NCBI RefSeq assembly: GCF_014644435.1
Contig: NZ_BMKR01000003.1
Coordinates: 62,001 to 126,000, forward strand
Length of the DNA stretch: 64,000 nucleotides
Direction of reading: 5' to 3'
Source: Paenibacillus albidus
GTDB lineage: Bacteria > Bacillota > Bacilli > Paenibacillales > Paenibacillaceae
Position 1 is the first letter of the stretch, and the number at the start of each line of letters is the position of its first letter. Both the position numbers and the translations under genes were made by a program. Positions 1-8,018 of the stretch are shown here, piece after piece. A model generated the notes under the pieces. That model was given only the letters and a program-made list of their open reading frames with translations, had not been told where the DNA came from and searched no databases.

Positions 1-958
1 TCTGGGTGACCTCGATGGTGACAACGCCGTTGCGGTTAATGAAGCCGCTCAGGACCGTACTGCCCGGACCTGCCGACCGCGGGACAGACTCTCCCGTCAG
101 GGCTGAGGTATCCATCATCGAGTTACCTTCCAGAATCCTGCCGTCCAGCGGCACCTTCTCGCCCGGCTTGACAAGAATAATATCGCCGACGCCCACCTCT
201 TCCGGTGAGACGCGCCGTGTAACGTTCCCCACCTTCAGCTCCGCGAATTCGGGACGGATGTCCATCAGCGCCGTGATGGAGCGCCGCGAACGGTTGACCG
301 CCAGCCCCTGGAACAGCTCTCCCACTTGGTAAAAGAGCATAACGGCAACGCCTTCGGGGTATTCCCCAATGGCAAAGGCACCGATGGTCGCCAGCGCCAT
401 CAGGAAATTCTCGTCAAACACCTGCCCGCGCATAATGTTGCGCGTTGCCTGCCAGACGACTTCCCCGCCCACAATAAAGTAAGCGGCCAGGAATAACAGC
501 AGCTCCGGTATTCCGCTGACCGGCAGAAACATGCCAGCAGCTGCAAGAATACCTCCGCCGCCCAGCCGCAGGAGAATGCGGCGTGTATTCCCTTCGCCAT
601 GGGCATGGCTATGGTCATGGCCAGCCTCCGCCGCATGCGTATGCTTATGATCATGCGCAGGGTCGTCTCCTGCTATATGCGCATGTGCAGAAGGACGGGG
701 CCTTACCGCGCCGGATATTTTCTCATTCAGCTTCACATGCGGCTCCAGTGACGTTACGGTACGCTGCGCCTCCGCCGCTGCTGCTGCTTCATAGCCGGCA
801 ACCGTCTCCATCGTCAACGTCTTGGTTACAAAATTGACGGAGCAGGACGTTACCCCCTCAATCTTCCCCACTCTATCTTCAATTTTCATGGCACAATTTG
901 CACAATCCAGCCCGGTAAGCTCCCACTGGCGTTTCACATTACCTTCCAGCGTATTCAC
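1..958 (-). CDS. P1B-type heavy-metal ATPase (CadA/ZntA-like), 3' part outside window
   Basis: This is the N-terminal third (about 319 codons) of a Zn/Cd/Pb efflux ATPase; the rest lies beyond base 1. It starts at GTG 958 behind GAAGGGG (967-973), 8 nt away. An upstream ATG at 1005 is out of frame and hits a stop. In order there is an HMA domain with CxxC (LDCANCA, Cys19 and Cys22), a His-rich linker around residues 90-130 (AGHDHSHAHGEGN), hydrophobic helices, and the actuator domain with VGDIILVKPGEKVP and TGES. The CPC metal site, DKTG phosphorylation site and hinge motifs would be outside the window, so metal preference is inferred from the His-rich linker and from the neighbouring CDF gene with a matching operator. 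It is probably repressed by the ArsR/SmtB protein at 3668-4033. Confidence 0.93.
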   Translation of the reverse strand, partial: MNTLEGNVKRQWELTGLDCANCAMKIEDRVGKIEGVTSCSVNFVTKTLTMETVAGYEAAAAAEAQRTVTSLEPHVKLNEKISGAVRPRPSAHAHIAGDDPAHDHKHTHAAEAGHDHSHAHGEGNTRRILLRLGGGGILAAAGMFLPVSGIPELLLFLAAYFIVGGEVVWQATRNIMRGQVFDENFLMALATIGAFAIGEYPEGVAVMLFYQVGELFQGLAVNRSRRSITALMDIRPEFAELKVGNVTRRVSPEEVGVGDIILVKPGEKVPLDGRILEGNSMMDTSALTGESVPRSAGPGSTVLSGFINRNGVVTIEVTQ

Positions 959-985
959 ACTACTCAGCCCCTTCGATAAAAAAAT

Positions 986-1052
986 AACATATGAGCAATT
1001 GTTCATTTATGGTATTACCCGTATTATATTCCCCATAATCCCGGAGTGTCAA
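986..1052 (-). promoter_or_regulatory. Promoter and ArsR/SmtB-type operator of the metal ATPase
   Basis: On the minus strand a TTGACA box (1047-1052) and TATAAT (1023-1028) are separated by 18 bp. Just downstream of the expected start site is an imperfect dyad at 986-1010 with arms ATGA and TCAT around an 8-bp centre. Its first 13 bases (acatatgagcaat) equal those of the operator before the CDF gene. TGAA/TTCA-type dyads of this form are bound by CzrA/CadC/SmtB repressors, so metal-induced derepression is inferred. Confidence 0.75.
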
Positions 1053-1119
1053 TGCGTGTTGGCACGTGTTCACTTTCTCGTATGGGCATTTATAGTTTAG
1101 AGAATCTTACCAAAAAGAC

Positions 1120-1174
1120 TTGATCTTTAAAAACATCAGGAATATGATTAACATATGAGCAATCATTCATATGT
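1120..1174 (+). promoter_or_regulatory. Promoter and ArsR/SmtB-type operator of the CDF exporter
   Basis: TTGATC (1120-1125) and TATGAT (1143-1148) are spaced 17 bp. Immediately downstream lies a 24-bp dyad (1151-1174) with perfect 8-bp arms, ACATATGA and TCATATGT. The same half site sits over the start of the opposite ATPase transcript, so both exporters look like one regulon. Binding by the local ArsR protein is an inference. Confidence 0.75.
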
Positions 1175-1195
1175 TTCTTGGAAAGGGGCATTACT

Positions 1196-2185
1196 ATGCA
1201 TAACCATTCGCATGAGGATACACACAGCCATGAAGAACACACTCACGGGAATCATAAAGATCACGGGCATTCCCACCATCAACACGACCACTCGCACGGA
1301 CACGGGCACTCACACGCTCCCAACAACAAAAAAGGCCTGATTATCGCTTTGCTGATTACCGGAGGCATTATGTTTCTGGAATTCTTCGGCGGGCTGATTA
1401 CCAACAGCCTGGCTCTGCTGTCGGACTCCGGGCATATGCTTAGCGATACCGCCTCGCTTGCATTAAGCCTGGTTGCGATGATCTTTGCCGTAAAACCGCC
1501 GTCCTTCAAAAACTCCTACGGTTTTTACAGGTTTGAGATTATGGCTGCATTATTTAACGGGGTTACTCTGTTTGTCATCGCCGGCTTTATTATATGGGAA
1601 GCGTACCAGCGTTTCTTCGAGCCTCCGACAGTAGCCAGCGGTCCCATGATGCTTATTGCTGCTGTCGGTTTGCTGGCGAACCTGATCAGCGCCTGGGCCT
1701 TGATGCGCAAAAGCGATGTACACGGCAATATAAATGTGCGCTCTGCTTATCTGCATATTTTGGGCGATGCGCTGGGGTCTGTCGGGGCCATACTTGCCGG
1801 GCTTATCATGAATCTGTTCTCCTGGTATGTGGCTGACCCGATCATTAGCGTTCTTGTAGCCCTGCTTATTCTCAAAGGCGCCTGGGGCGTGATCAGACAT
1901 GCGTTCCATATCCTTATGGAAGGGACACCCAGCCAGATCAATGCCGGTGAAGTAACGCAGTCGCTCCTGGAAATCGAGGGCGTACTTAATGTTCATGATC
2001 TGCATATCTGGACCATCACTTCGGGGCTTGATTCGCTCAGCTGCCATTTGCTCATTGAAGACGACAAAGATAGTCAGGCTCTTCTGCAGCAGGCGGTATC
2101 CCTGATTGAGACCAGATTTGGCATTACCCATTGCACGGTCCAGATAGAGAATTCGCAACTGAAGCACGGAAAACTAAGAGTATAA
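1196..2185 (+). CDS. czcD: CDF-family zinc/cadmium/cobalt exporter
   Basis: Cation diffusion facilitator of 329 aa exporting divalent metal by proton antiport. Start ATG 1196 follows GAAAGGGG (1181-1188) by 7 nt; an in-frame TTG at 1178 overlaps the operator and is unlikely. Features in order: a very His-rich N-terminus (HSHEDTHSHEEHTHG and more), six predicted TM helices, HMLSD in TM2 and HILGD in TM5 (the two HxxxD pairs forming the transport site), and a C-terminal cytoplasmic dimerisation domain containing NVHDLHIWTI. It stands alone with its own promoter and terminator. Membership of the family is secure; the exact metal is inferred. Confidence 0.95.
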   Translation: MHNHSHEDTHSHEEHTHGNHKDHGHSHHQHDHSHGHGHSHAPNNKKGLIIALLITGGIMFLEFFGGLITNSLALLSDSGHMLSDTASLALSLVAMIFAVKPPSFKNSYGFYRFEIMAALFNGVTLFVIAGFIIWEAYQRFFEPPTVASGPMMLIAAVGLLANLISAWALMRKSDVHGNINVRSAYLHILGDALGSVGAILAGLIMNLFSWYVADPIISVLVALLILKGAWGVIRHAFHILMEGTPSQINAGEVTQSLLEIEGVLNVHDLHIWTITSGLDSLSCHLLIEDDKDSQALLQQAVSLIETRFGITHCTVQIENSQLKHGKLRV

Positions 2186-2209
2186 ATAAGGGTTGCATTG
2201 GACCTGCTG

Positions 2210-2254
2210 ATAGGCTGCCTCTGCCAGGATACTGGCCGGAGATAGCCTATTTTT
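2210..2254 (+). terminator. Terminator of the CDF gene
   Basis: Stem ATAGGCT (2210-2216) with AGCCTAT (2244-2250), extended inside by CTC/GAG and GCCAG/CTGGC pairings, followed by a run of five T. It sits 25 nt after the CDF stop codon. Confidence 0.7.
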
Positions 2255-2274
2255 GAGGCCAGGAAAAAAATACC

Positions 2275-2334
2275 TTGACACTTTCGCCATAAAACGCGAT
2301 TATAAATGTATCGAATGGATATATCAAATAGATA
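2275..2334 (+). promoter_or_regulatory. Promoter with tandem operators before the padR-CPBP operon
   Basis: TTGACA lies at 2275-2280, with a weak -10 (GATTAT, 2298-2303) 17 bp away or TATAAA slightly further on. Directly after it two 13-bp inverted repeats of the form TATC-N5-GATA abut head to tail (2309-2321 and 2322-2334), 17 bp before the start codon. They are likely the autoregulatory sites of the PadR protein; this is inference. Confidence 0.55.
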
Positions 2335-2350
2335 TAAATGAGGTGATCTC

Positions 2351-2884
2351 ATGCTGGAGTATATCCTGCTTGGCATGCTGATGGAAGGTACAATGAGCGG
2401 ATATGATTTGAAGAAAACCATTGACAGCTCCGTAGGAATCTTTTATAAAGCCAGCTTCGGCAGTCTCTATCCTGCATTAAAGAGACTGACCGACAAGGGC
2501 CTGATCTCCCTTACAGAGACTGACAACAGCAAGAACAAGAAACTCTATACCCTGCTCCCCGGAGGACAAGAAGCTTTCCTCACTTGGCTGGCCGGACCGT
2601 CACAGGGGGCCCGTAATGAGCAGTTGATCCGTATCTTCTTCTTCGATTACCTGGATGAGGAGACCCGCCAGCGGCTGCTGGGAGAATATTTATTCAAGCT
2701 GGAGCAGGAGCTTCGCACCCTTGAGGCCGTTAAGTCCATCGTAGCCGGCGAGCTTGCCGAAATTCCGAACCCGGAGGATTATTATTACCGCGTCTCTGTT
2801 CTGACCTACGGATTAAACCATTTTGAGATGGAGAAGCAATGGCTGAAAGCTATTAAGGAAAGGAAGAATTTAAACCATGAATAA
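2351..2884 (+). CDS. PadR-family transcriptional regulator
   Basis: Protein of 177 aa. It starts at ATG 2351 after AGGTGAT. Residues about 1-85 form the PadR winged helix (LLGMLMEGTMSGYDLKK, then SFGSLYPALKRLTDKG), and the C-terminal half is an alpha-helical dimerisation domain (Vir_act_alpha_C type), so it belongs to the longer PadR subfamily. The stop overlaps the next gene by 8 nt, showing translational coupling with the CPBP protein it probably controls. The ligand is unknown. Confidence 0.9.
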   Translation: MLEYILLGMLMEGTMSGYDLKKTIDSSVGIFYKASFGSLYPALKRLTDKGLISLTETDNSKNKKLYTLLPGGQEAFLTWLAGPSQGARNEQLIRIFFFDYLDEETRQRLLGEYLFKLEQELRTLEAVKSIVAGELAEIPNPEDYYYRVSVLTYGLNHFEMEKQWLKAIKERKNLNHE

Positions 2885-3608
2885 TGTAAGGACTGAAGTA
2901 TCTTTTTCGCAAAAGCGGCCTGTCTGGACCGTTGTAATTATCGAACTGCTGCTATTGCTGGCGATGATGGCCTCCGGAACCTACGCCACATTAAATGAGC
3001 TTAATTATGCAGCCCCTGTACTGATTGCCTTTATTCCCATCGCCCTGGTGCTGGTCATTTACTTCACACTGAGAAACAAATGGAGCATGCTAGGTTTTCG
3101 GCCGCTGCGCAGTATTTCTCCGCGCCACTGGGTCTATTACTCCCCGCTGGCCGCCATTTTGCTCATTAACTGCCTTAAGGGATTCCGCGGGATCGGCGTC
3201 TCCGAGGTGTTGTTCCTGATCTTCTTCACTTTGCTTGTGGGTTTTGTGGAGGAGAGTATCTACCGGGGTTTGATTCTGAAGACGCTGCTCGCCAAAGGCG
3301 TTAAAACGGCTGTGATTACCTCCAGCATCCTCTTCGCGGTGACTCATATTCTGAACGCCCTGTCCGGACAGTCCCTGGCCCAGACCGCGCTGCAAATTGT
3401 ATACGCACTGCTGATGGGCGCCGTATTGGCCCTGCTGATGGTCAAAACCAATAATATCGTTCCTTTGATCCTCTTTCACTTCTTACATAATCTGATTCAA
3501 TTTGCCGGCAACGACAACAGCAGCGCTTTTATCGGCTACGATTTGCTCATTCTGCTGGTACTGGCCGGTCAATGCTTCTGGATTTCCAAATCACTTAGCA
3601 ATGGCTAA
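2877..3608 (+). CDS. CPBP-family intramembrane metalloprotease
   Basis: Membrane protein of 243 aa with about eight hydrophobic segments. It carries the CPBP (Abi/CAAX Rce1-like) motifs: EESIYRG (EExxxR) near residue 123, then a His in TSSILFAVTHILNAL and a second in ILFHFLHNLIQF. These Glu and His residues form the catalytic site in the family, which includes CAAX prenyl proteases and bacteriocin self-immunity proteins. Substrate is unknown. It is the second gene of an operon with PadR. A convergent hairpin follows the stop. Confidence 0.9.
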   Translation: MNNVRTEVSFSQKRPVWTVVIIELLLLLAMMASGTYATLNELNYAAPVLIAFIPIALVLVIYFTLRNKWSMLGFRPLRSISPRHWVYYSPLAAILLINCLKGFRGIGVSEVLFLIFFTLLVGFVEESIYRGLILKTLLAKGVKTAVITSSILFAVTHILNALSGQSLAQTALQIVYALLMGAVLALLMVKTNNIVPLILFHFLHNLIQFAGNDNSSAFIGYDLLILLVLAGQCFWISKSLSNG

Positions 3609-3622
3609 TGGACACCAAAACA

Positions 3623-3658
3623 AAGCAGCGAATCTCCATACCCGGAGACTCGCTGCTT
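3623..3658. terminator. Bidirectional terminator between CPBP gene and arsR
   Basis: Stem AAGCAGCGA and TCGCTGCTT with an inner TCTCC/GGAGA helix. It lies between two convergent genes and is flanked by AT-rich DNA (CAAAAC before, GTTTAT after), so it can serve both. Confidence 0.7.
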
Positions 3659-3667
3659 GTTTATAAT

Positions 3668-4033
3668 CTATTCATGACGGATATGCTCATGCGTCTGGAG
3701 AAAAATCTGCTCCACATGCGCATCGTTCAACGAGTAATACACCGTCTTTCCTTCTTTGCGGCGTTTCACGATCCGCAGATTGCGCAGATAGCGGAGCTGA
3801 TGGGAGACGGCAGATTGCCCCATATCCAGAATCCGCGATAAATCATGTACACACAGCTCTCTTTGGGACAACGCATAGATAAGCCGAACTCTGGTCGGAT
3901 CACCAAGTGCCTTGAACATCTCCGCCATTTTATCCGTAATCTCCCGGTCAGGCAGGATCAACGCAACAGATTCCGGTTCCAGCTCCGAACCTTCACATGT
4001 ATTGTCACATTCCTCCAGTGCCGCTGGCTCCAT
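3668..4033 (-). CDS. ArsR/SmtB-family metal-sensing repressor (CadC/CzrA-like)
   Basis: Winged-helix repressor of 121 aa, start ATG 4033 after GAGGAGG. An acidic N-terminus containing a Cys (DNTCEG) precedes the HTH (FKALGDPTRVRLIYAL, then SAVSHQLRYLR). Two metal sites known in the family can be recognised. The alpha-3 site is ELCVHD, close to ELCVCD of CadC but with His for the second Cys. The C-terminal alpha-5 zinc site is a D-x-H pair (LNDAHVEQ) and H-x-x-H (HEHIRHE). The two dyads at 986 and 1151 are the likely targets. Which site is regulatory cannot be told from sequence. Confidence 0.92.
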   Translation of the reverse strand: MEPAALEECDNTCEGSELEPESVALILPDREITDKMAEMFKALGDPTRVRLIYALSQRELCVHDLSRILDMGQSAVSHQLRYLRNLRIVKRRKEGKTVYYSLNDAHVEQIFLQTHEHIRHE

Positions 4034-4147
4034 GCTCTCGCCCTCCTCTATAGCTTTCCGGCTTCAACCCGGCTTTGCTGTATACTTATAGACTCCTTAA
4101 TTATATGAAAATCCATTAGTGATGTCCATGGAGGGGAGAAGCCAGCC

Positions 4148-4894
4148 TTAGACGGCTTTGCGCCAGAACGAAATCATACCCGCAGCCAGAAAGACAATAA
4201 GGCTGCCCAGCACAACGAACAGCAGGCTCTCCAGCGAAATGTTAAAGGCCCCGAAAGATTCATCGCCGTAAGGAGACAAAGGAGACATCGCCAGCATCGG
4301 CTGTACCCAGGGATAATAAGGACCGTAGGTCGCAGAATTTGCAATCAGCATGTTCGGAAGCGTCAAGCTGACATTCAGCGCCAGCGGTGCCCCGAAGCTG
4401 CTCCAGCTCTGCGAGACTGCCAGCTGTAGAGCGGCCAGGGGAAGGCAGGCGAACCAGCCGCCGAATACACTGCGCAGCATTAGGGCCCAAGGAACGGGTT
4501 CGGTAATCTCGCGGAACCATCCCACTCCCAGCAGGGCCGCACCGAACAACAGCTGGACCACCCCGAGCAGAACGATAATCATGATGAATTTGGACAAATA
4601 TACCGTCATCCGGGTCACCGGAAGGGCAAGGAGCATTTTCCAGCCTCCCTCCTGGTGCTCATACCGGCACAACAAGGCGGCAAAAATACCGGACAGTACG
4701 GGCAGAAACAGCATCGAGTGGATCATAGACATATCGGAAAGCTGCAACTGCCAGCTCAAACTCTCGCCATCCGGCGGGCTGGACAGCATTCCCGGAAGTA
4801 CAGCGATGGCCGGACTCAACAGGGTCAACAGCCAGACAAAGGACTTGGACATTTTCAGACGCTCCGCCGAAATTAACCGCCACAGGGATGTCAT
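4148..4894 (-). CDS. ABC-2 type permease, LanG/LanE-like (second subunit)
   Basis: Membrane protein of 248 aa with six predicted TM helices. I chose ATG 4894, which leaves 1 nt after the upstream stop and has AAGGATG inside the previous gene. The pattern LISAERLKMSKSFVWLL ... RYEHQEGGWKMLLALPVTR matches the lantibiotic-immunity permease family: an N-terminal amphipathic helix, then an E-H-Q-x-G-x-W-K motif. It is the last gene of the operon and shares its design with the upstream permease. Substrate is probably a cationic peptide; this is inferred from family and context. Confidence 0.88.
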   Translation of the reverse strand: MTSLWRLISAERLKMSKSFVWLLTLLSPAIAVLPGMLSSPPDGESLSWQLQLSDMSMIHSMLFLPVLSGIFAALLCRYEHQEGGWKMLLALPVTRMTVYLSKFIMIIVLLGVVQLLFGAALLGVGWFREITEPVPWALMLRSVFGGWFACLPLAALQLAVSQSWSSFGAPLALNVSLTLPNMLIANSATYGPYYPWVQPMLAMSPLSPYGDESFGAFNISLESLLFVVLGSLIVFLAAGMISFWRKAV

Positions 4895-4895
4895 C

Positions 4896-5612
4896 TCAAG
4901 CCACATCCTTTCTTGCAAAATGTACTGCACTCGGCACAATCAGCAGCATGCCCAGCAAAAGGCCGGCGCCGCTGAACCAGATGGGATTCGGGGCATTCCA
5001 GGCCAGATAAGGCCAGGTTAAAGGCATAAATTCCGTCAGAAATGTAGCGAACAATGAACCCATCGACAAGGTCAGCCCAATCGACACCGGCAAGGTCTGA
5101 TTCCGGAAGCTCAGCGATAACCACAGCTGCAGAATCAGCACCGGCAGTGTCGCCAGGTATGACATGAATCCAATCCGCAGAATATCCCCCCATGGGATCA
5201 GATCCATTTTGAAGCCCAGAATCAGCCCCAGAATCACCGAGCCGGCCGACAGCAGCAGACAGGATACAGCCACCAGCAGCAGACAGAGCAGCAGCTTGGC
5301 CATAAATACCGCCGTCCGTGAGACAGGCAGTGCCAGCAGCTGCTTCCACGCACTTGTCTGATGCTCCACATTCGCAATCATTGAGCACAAGAGGGTCCCG
5401 CCCAAATATAGGGCCACCGGCACATAATTGGCTATATTATCAAGAAGCCCTCCCCAAAGATCATCGCTGTATTCCTTAGTCAGATAATCAAACCGCAAGC
5501 CGAAATTGAGCCCCTGCATGGCAACGATTCCGAGCGGCCCCAGAAACACCAGGAACCAGAGCCCTTTCCCGCGGATTTTGAGCCAGTCTGCCGACAGCGC
5601 CCGGAGCATCAT
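4896..5612 (-). CDS. ABC-2 type permease, LanE/LanG-like (first subunit)
   Basis: Membrane protein of 238 aa, six TM helices, with the same motif as its partner: ALSADWLKIRGKGLWFLV at the start and NVEHQTSAWKQLLALPVSR after TM2. The start ATG overlaps the ATPase stop by 4 nt. Two non-identical permeases of about 240 aa with one ATPase is the LanF-E-G arrangement used for self-protection against, or resistance to, lantibiotics. Confidence 0.88.
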   Translation of the reverse strand: MMLRALSADWLKIRGKGLWFLVFLGPLGIVAMQGLNFGLRFDYLTKEYSDDLWGGLLDNIANYVPVALYLGGTLLCSMIANVEHQTSAWKQLLALPVSRTAVFMAKLLLCLLLVAVSCLLLSAGSVILGLILGFKMDLIPWGDILRIGFMSYLATLPVLILQLWLSLSFRNQTLPVSIGLTLSMGSLFATFLTEFMPLTWPYLAWNAPNPIWFSGAGLLLGMLLIVPSAVHFARKDVA

Positions 5613-6520
5613 GACGCTCCTCCCTCAACGACCTGCAGGAAGAAATCTTCAAGGGACTGTCTCCGTTCTTCCACACGGTAGACCGCATGTCCATTCTCAA
5701 CCAGTTCTTTGACCAGCAGCGCTACCCGGGCATCGTTCATGCGGGACAGGATCAGCCGTCCTTCCTGAAGTGTCCCTTCATAGCCGCGGCGCTTCGCCAG
5801 GAACATGGCTGCTTCCGGTTCGGAAATGGCTAACCGCATCTCTCCGGAGGCCTGGAGCTGCAGGTTGGCGATCGTGTCCTGATAAACCATCTGCCCCTGG
5901 CGGATAATGCCGACCGTGCCCGCCATTTGCTCAATTTCACTGAGCAGGTGGCTGGAGACAAGCACAGTGATCCCCTGCTCCTCCGGCAGCCTTTTAATCA
6001 GGCTGCGGATCTCTTGTATCCCTGACGGGTCCAGACCGTTGGTTGGCTCGTCCAGGATCAGCAGCTCAGGCTCTCCCAGCAGCGCAGCTGCAATGCCGAG
6101 CCGCTGCTTCATTCCCAGCGAGAAACCTTTCACCGGACGTTTTTCCTCCCCGGTCAACGAGACCACCTTCAGTACTTCTGCAATACGCGACTTGGGTGCG
6201 TCTATGATCCGCCGGATAGCCTCCAGATTCTCTGTAGCCGTCAAATGGCCGTAATACGACGGAGACTCTACCAGCGAACCAACCCGGCGCAGAATTTGCA
6301 GCTTGTTCTTCCGCAAATCCTGCCCGAATACTTCAATGCTGCCCGATGTTGGCGTGATGAGGCCCAGCAGCATGCGGATAGTTGTTGTTTTGCCTGCACC
6401 GTTGGGTCCCAGAAATCCATAAATTTCTCCTTTATCTATCTTCAGATTCAAGTGATCCACGGCGGCCCGGCCGCCGTACTTCTTCAATAAACTCTTTGTA
6501 TTAATCACTGTTTCTCCCAT
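5609..6520 (-). CDS. ABC transporter ATPase, LanF/BcrA-like
   Basis: ATP-binding subunit of 303 aa. The start is ATG 6520 after GAGGTGAAGAAC; an upstream start at 6544 has no ribosome site. Walker A is GPNGAGKTT, signature FSLGMKQRLG, Walker B LLILDEPTNGLD and the H-loop VSSHLLSE. The position of the Q-loop reads LVESPSYYGHLT, with Glu where most ABC proteins have Gln; this Glu variant is known from lantibiotic-immunity ATPases. The C-terminal 90 aa is the variable BcrA-type tail. It is third in the operon after the two-component genes. Confidence 0.92.
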   Translation of the reverse strand: MGETVINTKSLLKKYGGRAAVDHLNLKIDKGEIYGFLGPNGAGKTTTIRMLLGLITPTSGSIEVFGQDLRKNKLQILRRVGSLVESPSYYGHLTATENLEAIRRIIDAPKSRIAEVLKVVSLTGEEKRPVKGFSLGMKQRLGIAAALLGEPELLILDEPTNGLDPSGIQEIRSLIKRLPEEQGITVLVSSHLLSEIEQMAGTVGIIRQGQMVYQDTIANLQLQASGEMRLAISEPEAAMFLAKRRGYEGTLQEGRLILSRMNDARVALLVKELVENGHAVYRVEERRQSLEDFFLQVVEGGAS

Positions 6521-6590
6521 GTTCTTCACCTCGTAAATAAGCATAACGCTCCAAGGTTAAGAACACGCACCGACGAAGTTTAAGTTTTGT

Positions 6591-8018
6591 TTAAATTTTC
6601 TGCCGAGCGTGGGAGATTATAATCACAGTGCCTTCGTCGCTGCTCTCGGCGTTCCACTCCAGCTCCATATGCTTCAGCAGAAGATCAACGATCGACAGCC
6701 CCAAACCGGCACCCTTTGCCTCCGAACGGCTGCCGATGCCCTTGCCGTGGTCGGCAATCATAATGACACGCCGCTCTTGCCGAATCCCGGCAGAGATGCC
6801 GACATAACGCCCACTGCGGGCATGGCGTATTATATTCTGGTACAGATTGTCCAGCACGCGGCGGAACCAGACTTCGTCGACCATCCAGTACAGCGGTTCG
6901 GCATCCAGATCGATCTCCACCGCAAACCCTTCCTTCTCCCAGAGCGGATACCAGGCTGCTGCACTTTCCCGCAGCAGCCGCAGCACATCCTTACGCTTAA
7001 GTTCCAGGGTAATCCGCCCGCTGTGCAGCAGGTTATAGGACAACAGATTGTCAATCAGCGTACCGAGATCGGAGATGCGCTCGTCCATGAGCTGGAGCGA
7101 TTCCCGGCCTTGCATGGTCAAATTCTCTTTGGTCATATGATGCACATGGCTGCGGATGACCGTTAGCGGTGTGCGGAGATCATGGGACAGGTCGGCGACC
7201 AGCCGTTTACGCAGCTCTTCTTCCTCAGCTTCCCGCCTGCGGCTTTCGGCAAGCTCCCCCACCATGGTATTGAAGGCCTCTTCCAGGCGGCCGATCTCAT
7301 CCGGCTTGCCATACGGAATCGGCCGTGGCATGCCAGCCGGACCGGTCACAGTCATTGCCCTTTGCAGGCGCAGCAGCCGCTTGCGGATGCCGATGAAGAA
7401 CAGCCAGGACACAATAGCGAACCCTACAAAGAACACCAGCAGGACGAGTATGAACCACAAATTCAGAATCTCAACAGTCGGCGAGCTTATGACCAACCGT
7501 GACACCTGCATGACCATAAAACCTTCACCGGCCTCTTCCCGGTCCCCTATAAAGGCAACAATGCCAAGCGGATCATTCCCAATGGTACTCTTCATAAATG
7601 AAATCGCGTCAACTGCTGTCCACCGCTCAGGGATAACCGGCCGGGAAGCTGCCGAAGCCCCGGGAACGGGTGCAACCGGCTCCAGCAACAACCGGGTCTT
7701 TCCCTCATGGTCCACCCAGAACATGGAGGCTCTGGTGTACTTGCGGCTTAACTCCTGCAGCCGTTCATCAATCTCTTCCGCCGAACGCCCCTGCAGTAGC
7801 AGCGCCTCTTCATGCCACATCTGTTCAAGCTCTGTAACTTTTGTATATAGTGCATAATCAGCCGGGTCCTTCGGTACCGTCATACTGGTAAAGAACCCGT
7901 AAGCCATGATACTCAGTGGAAAAATGACAGGAACGAAAAACAATGCAGCCACAACAATCAACAAATAACGGGAGAGCAACGAGCTCTTCGGCAGACGCAA
8001 ACGCCTGAACCTCTTCAT
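6591..8018 (-). CDS. Sensor histidine kinase of the peptide-exporter operon
   Basis: Histidine kinase of 475 aa. TM1 is near residues 17-40, followed by an extracellular loop of about 140 aa and TM2 (LWFILVLLVFFVGFAIVSWL). Then come HAMP, HisKA with the phospho-acceptor in DLSHDLRTPLTVIRSHV, and HATPase_c with N (DNLYQNIIRHA) and G boxes (DHGKGI, GAGLGLSI). Its ATG overlaps the response regulator stop by 4 nt. The large extracellular loop suggests ligand sensing at the cell surface. This order (RR, HK, ABC) is common for antimicrobial-peptide detoxification modules. Confidence 0.93.
   Translation of the reverse strand: MKRFRRLRLPKSSLLSRYLLIVVAALFFVPVIFPLSIMAYGFFTSMTVPKDPADYALYTKVTELEQMWHEEALLLQGRSAEEIDERLQELSRKYTRASMFWVDHEGKTRLLLEPVAPVPGASAASRPVIPERWTAVDAISFMKSTIGNDPLGIVAFIGDREEAGEGFMVMQVSRLVISSPTVEILNLWFILVLLVFFVGFAIVSWLFFIGIRKRLLRLQRAMTVTGPAGMPRPIPYGKPDEIGRLEEAFNTMVGELAESRRREAEEEELRKRLVADLSHDLRTPLTVIRSHVHHMTKENLTMQGRESLQLMDERISDLGTLIDNLLSYNLLHSGRITLELKRKDVLRLLRESAAAWYPLWEKEGFAVEIDLDAEPLYWMVDEVWFRRVLDNLYQNIIRHARSGRYVGISAGIRQERRVIMIADHGKGIGSRSEAKGAGLGLSIVDLLLKHMELEWNAESSDEGTVIIISHARQKI

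Noticed and set aside
1003..1005. ATG 1003-1005 as start of the metal ATPase
   Set aside because: Its frame meets TGA at 957-955; GTG 958 with a good ribosome site is in the right frame.
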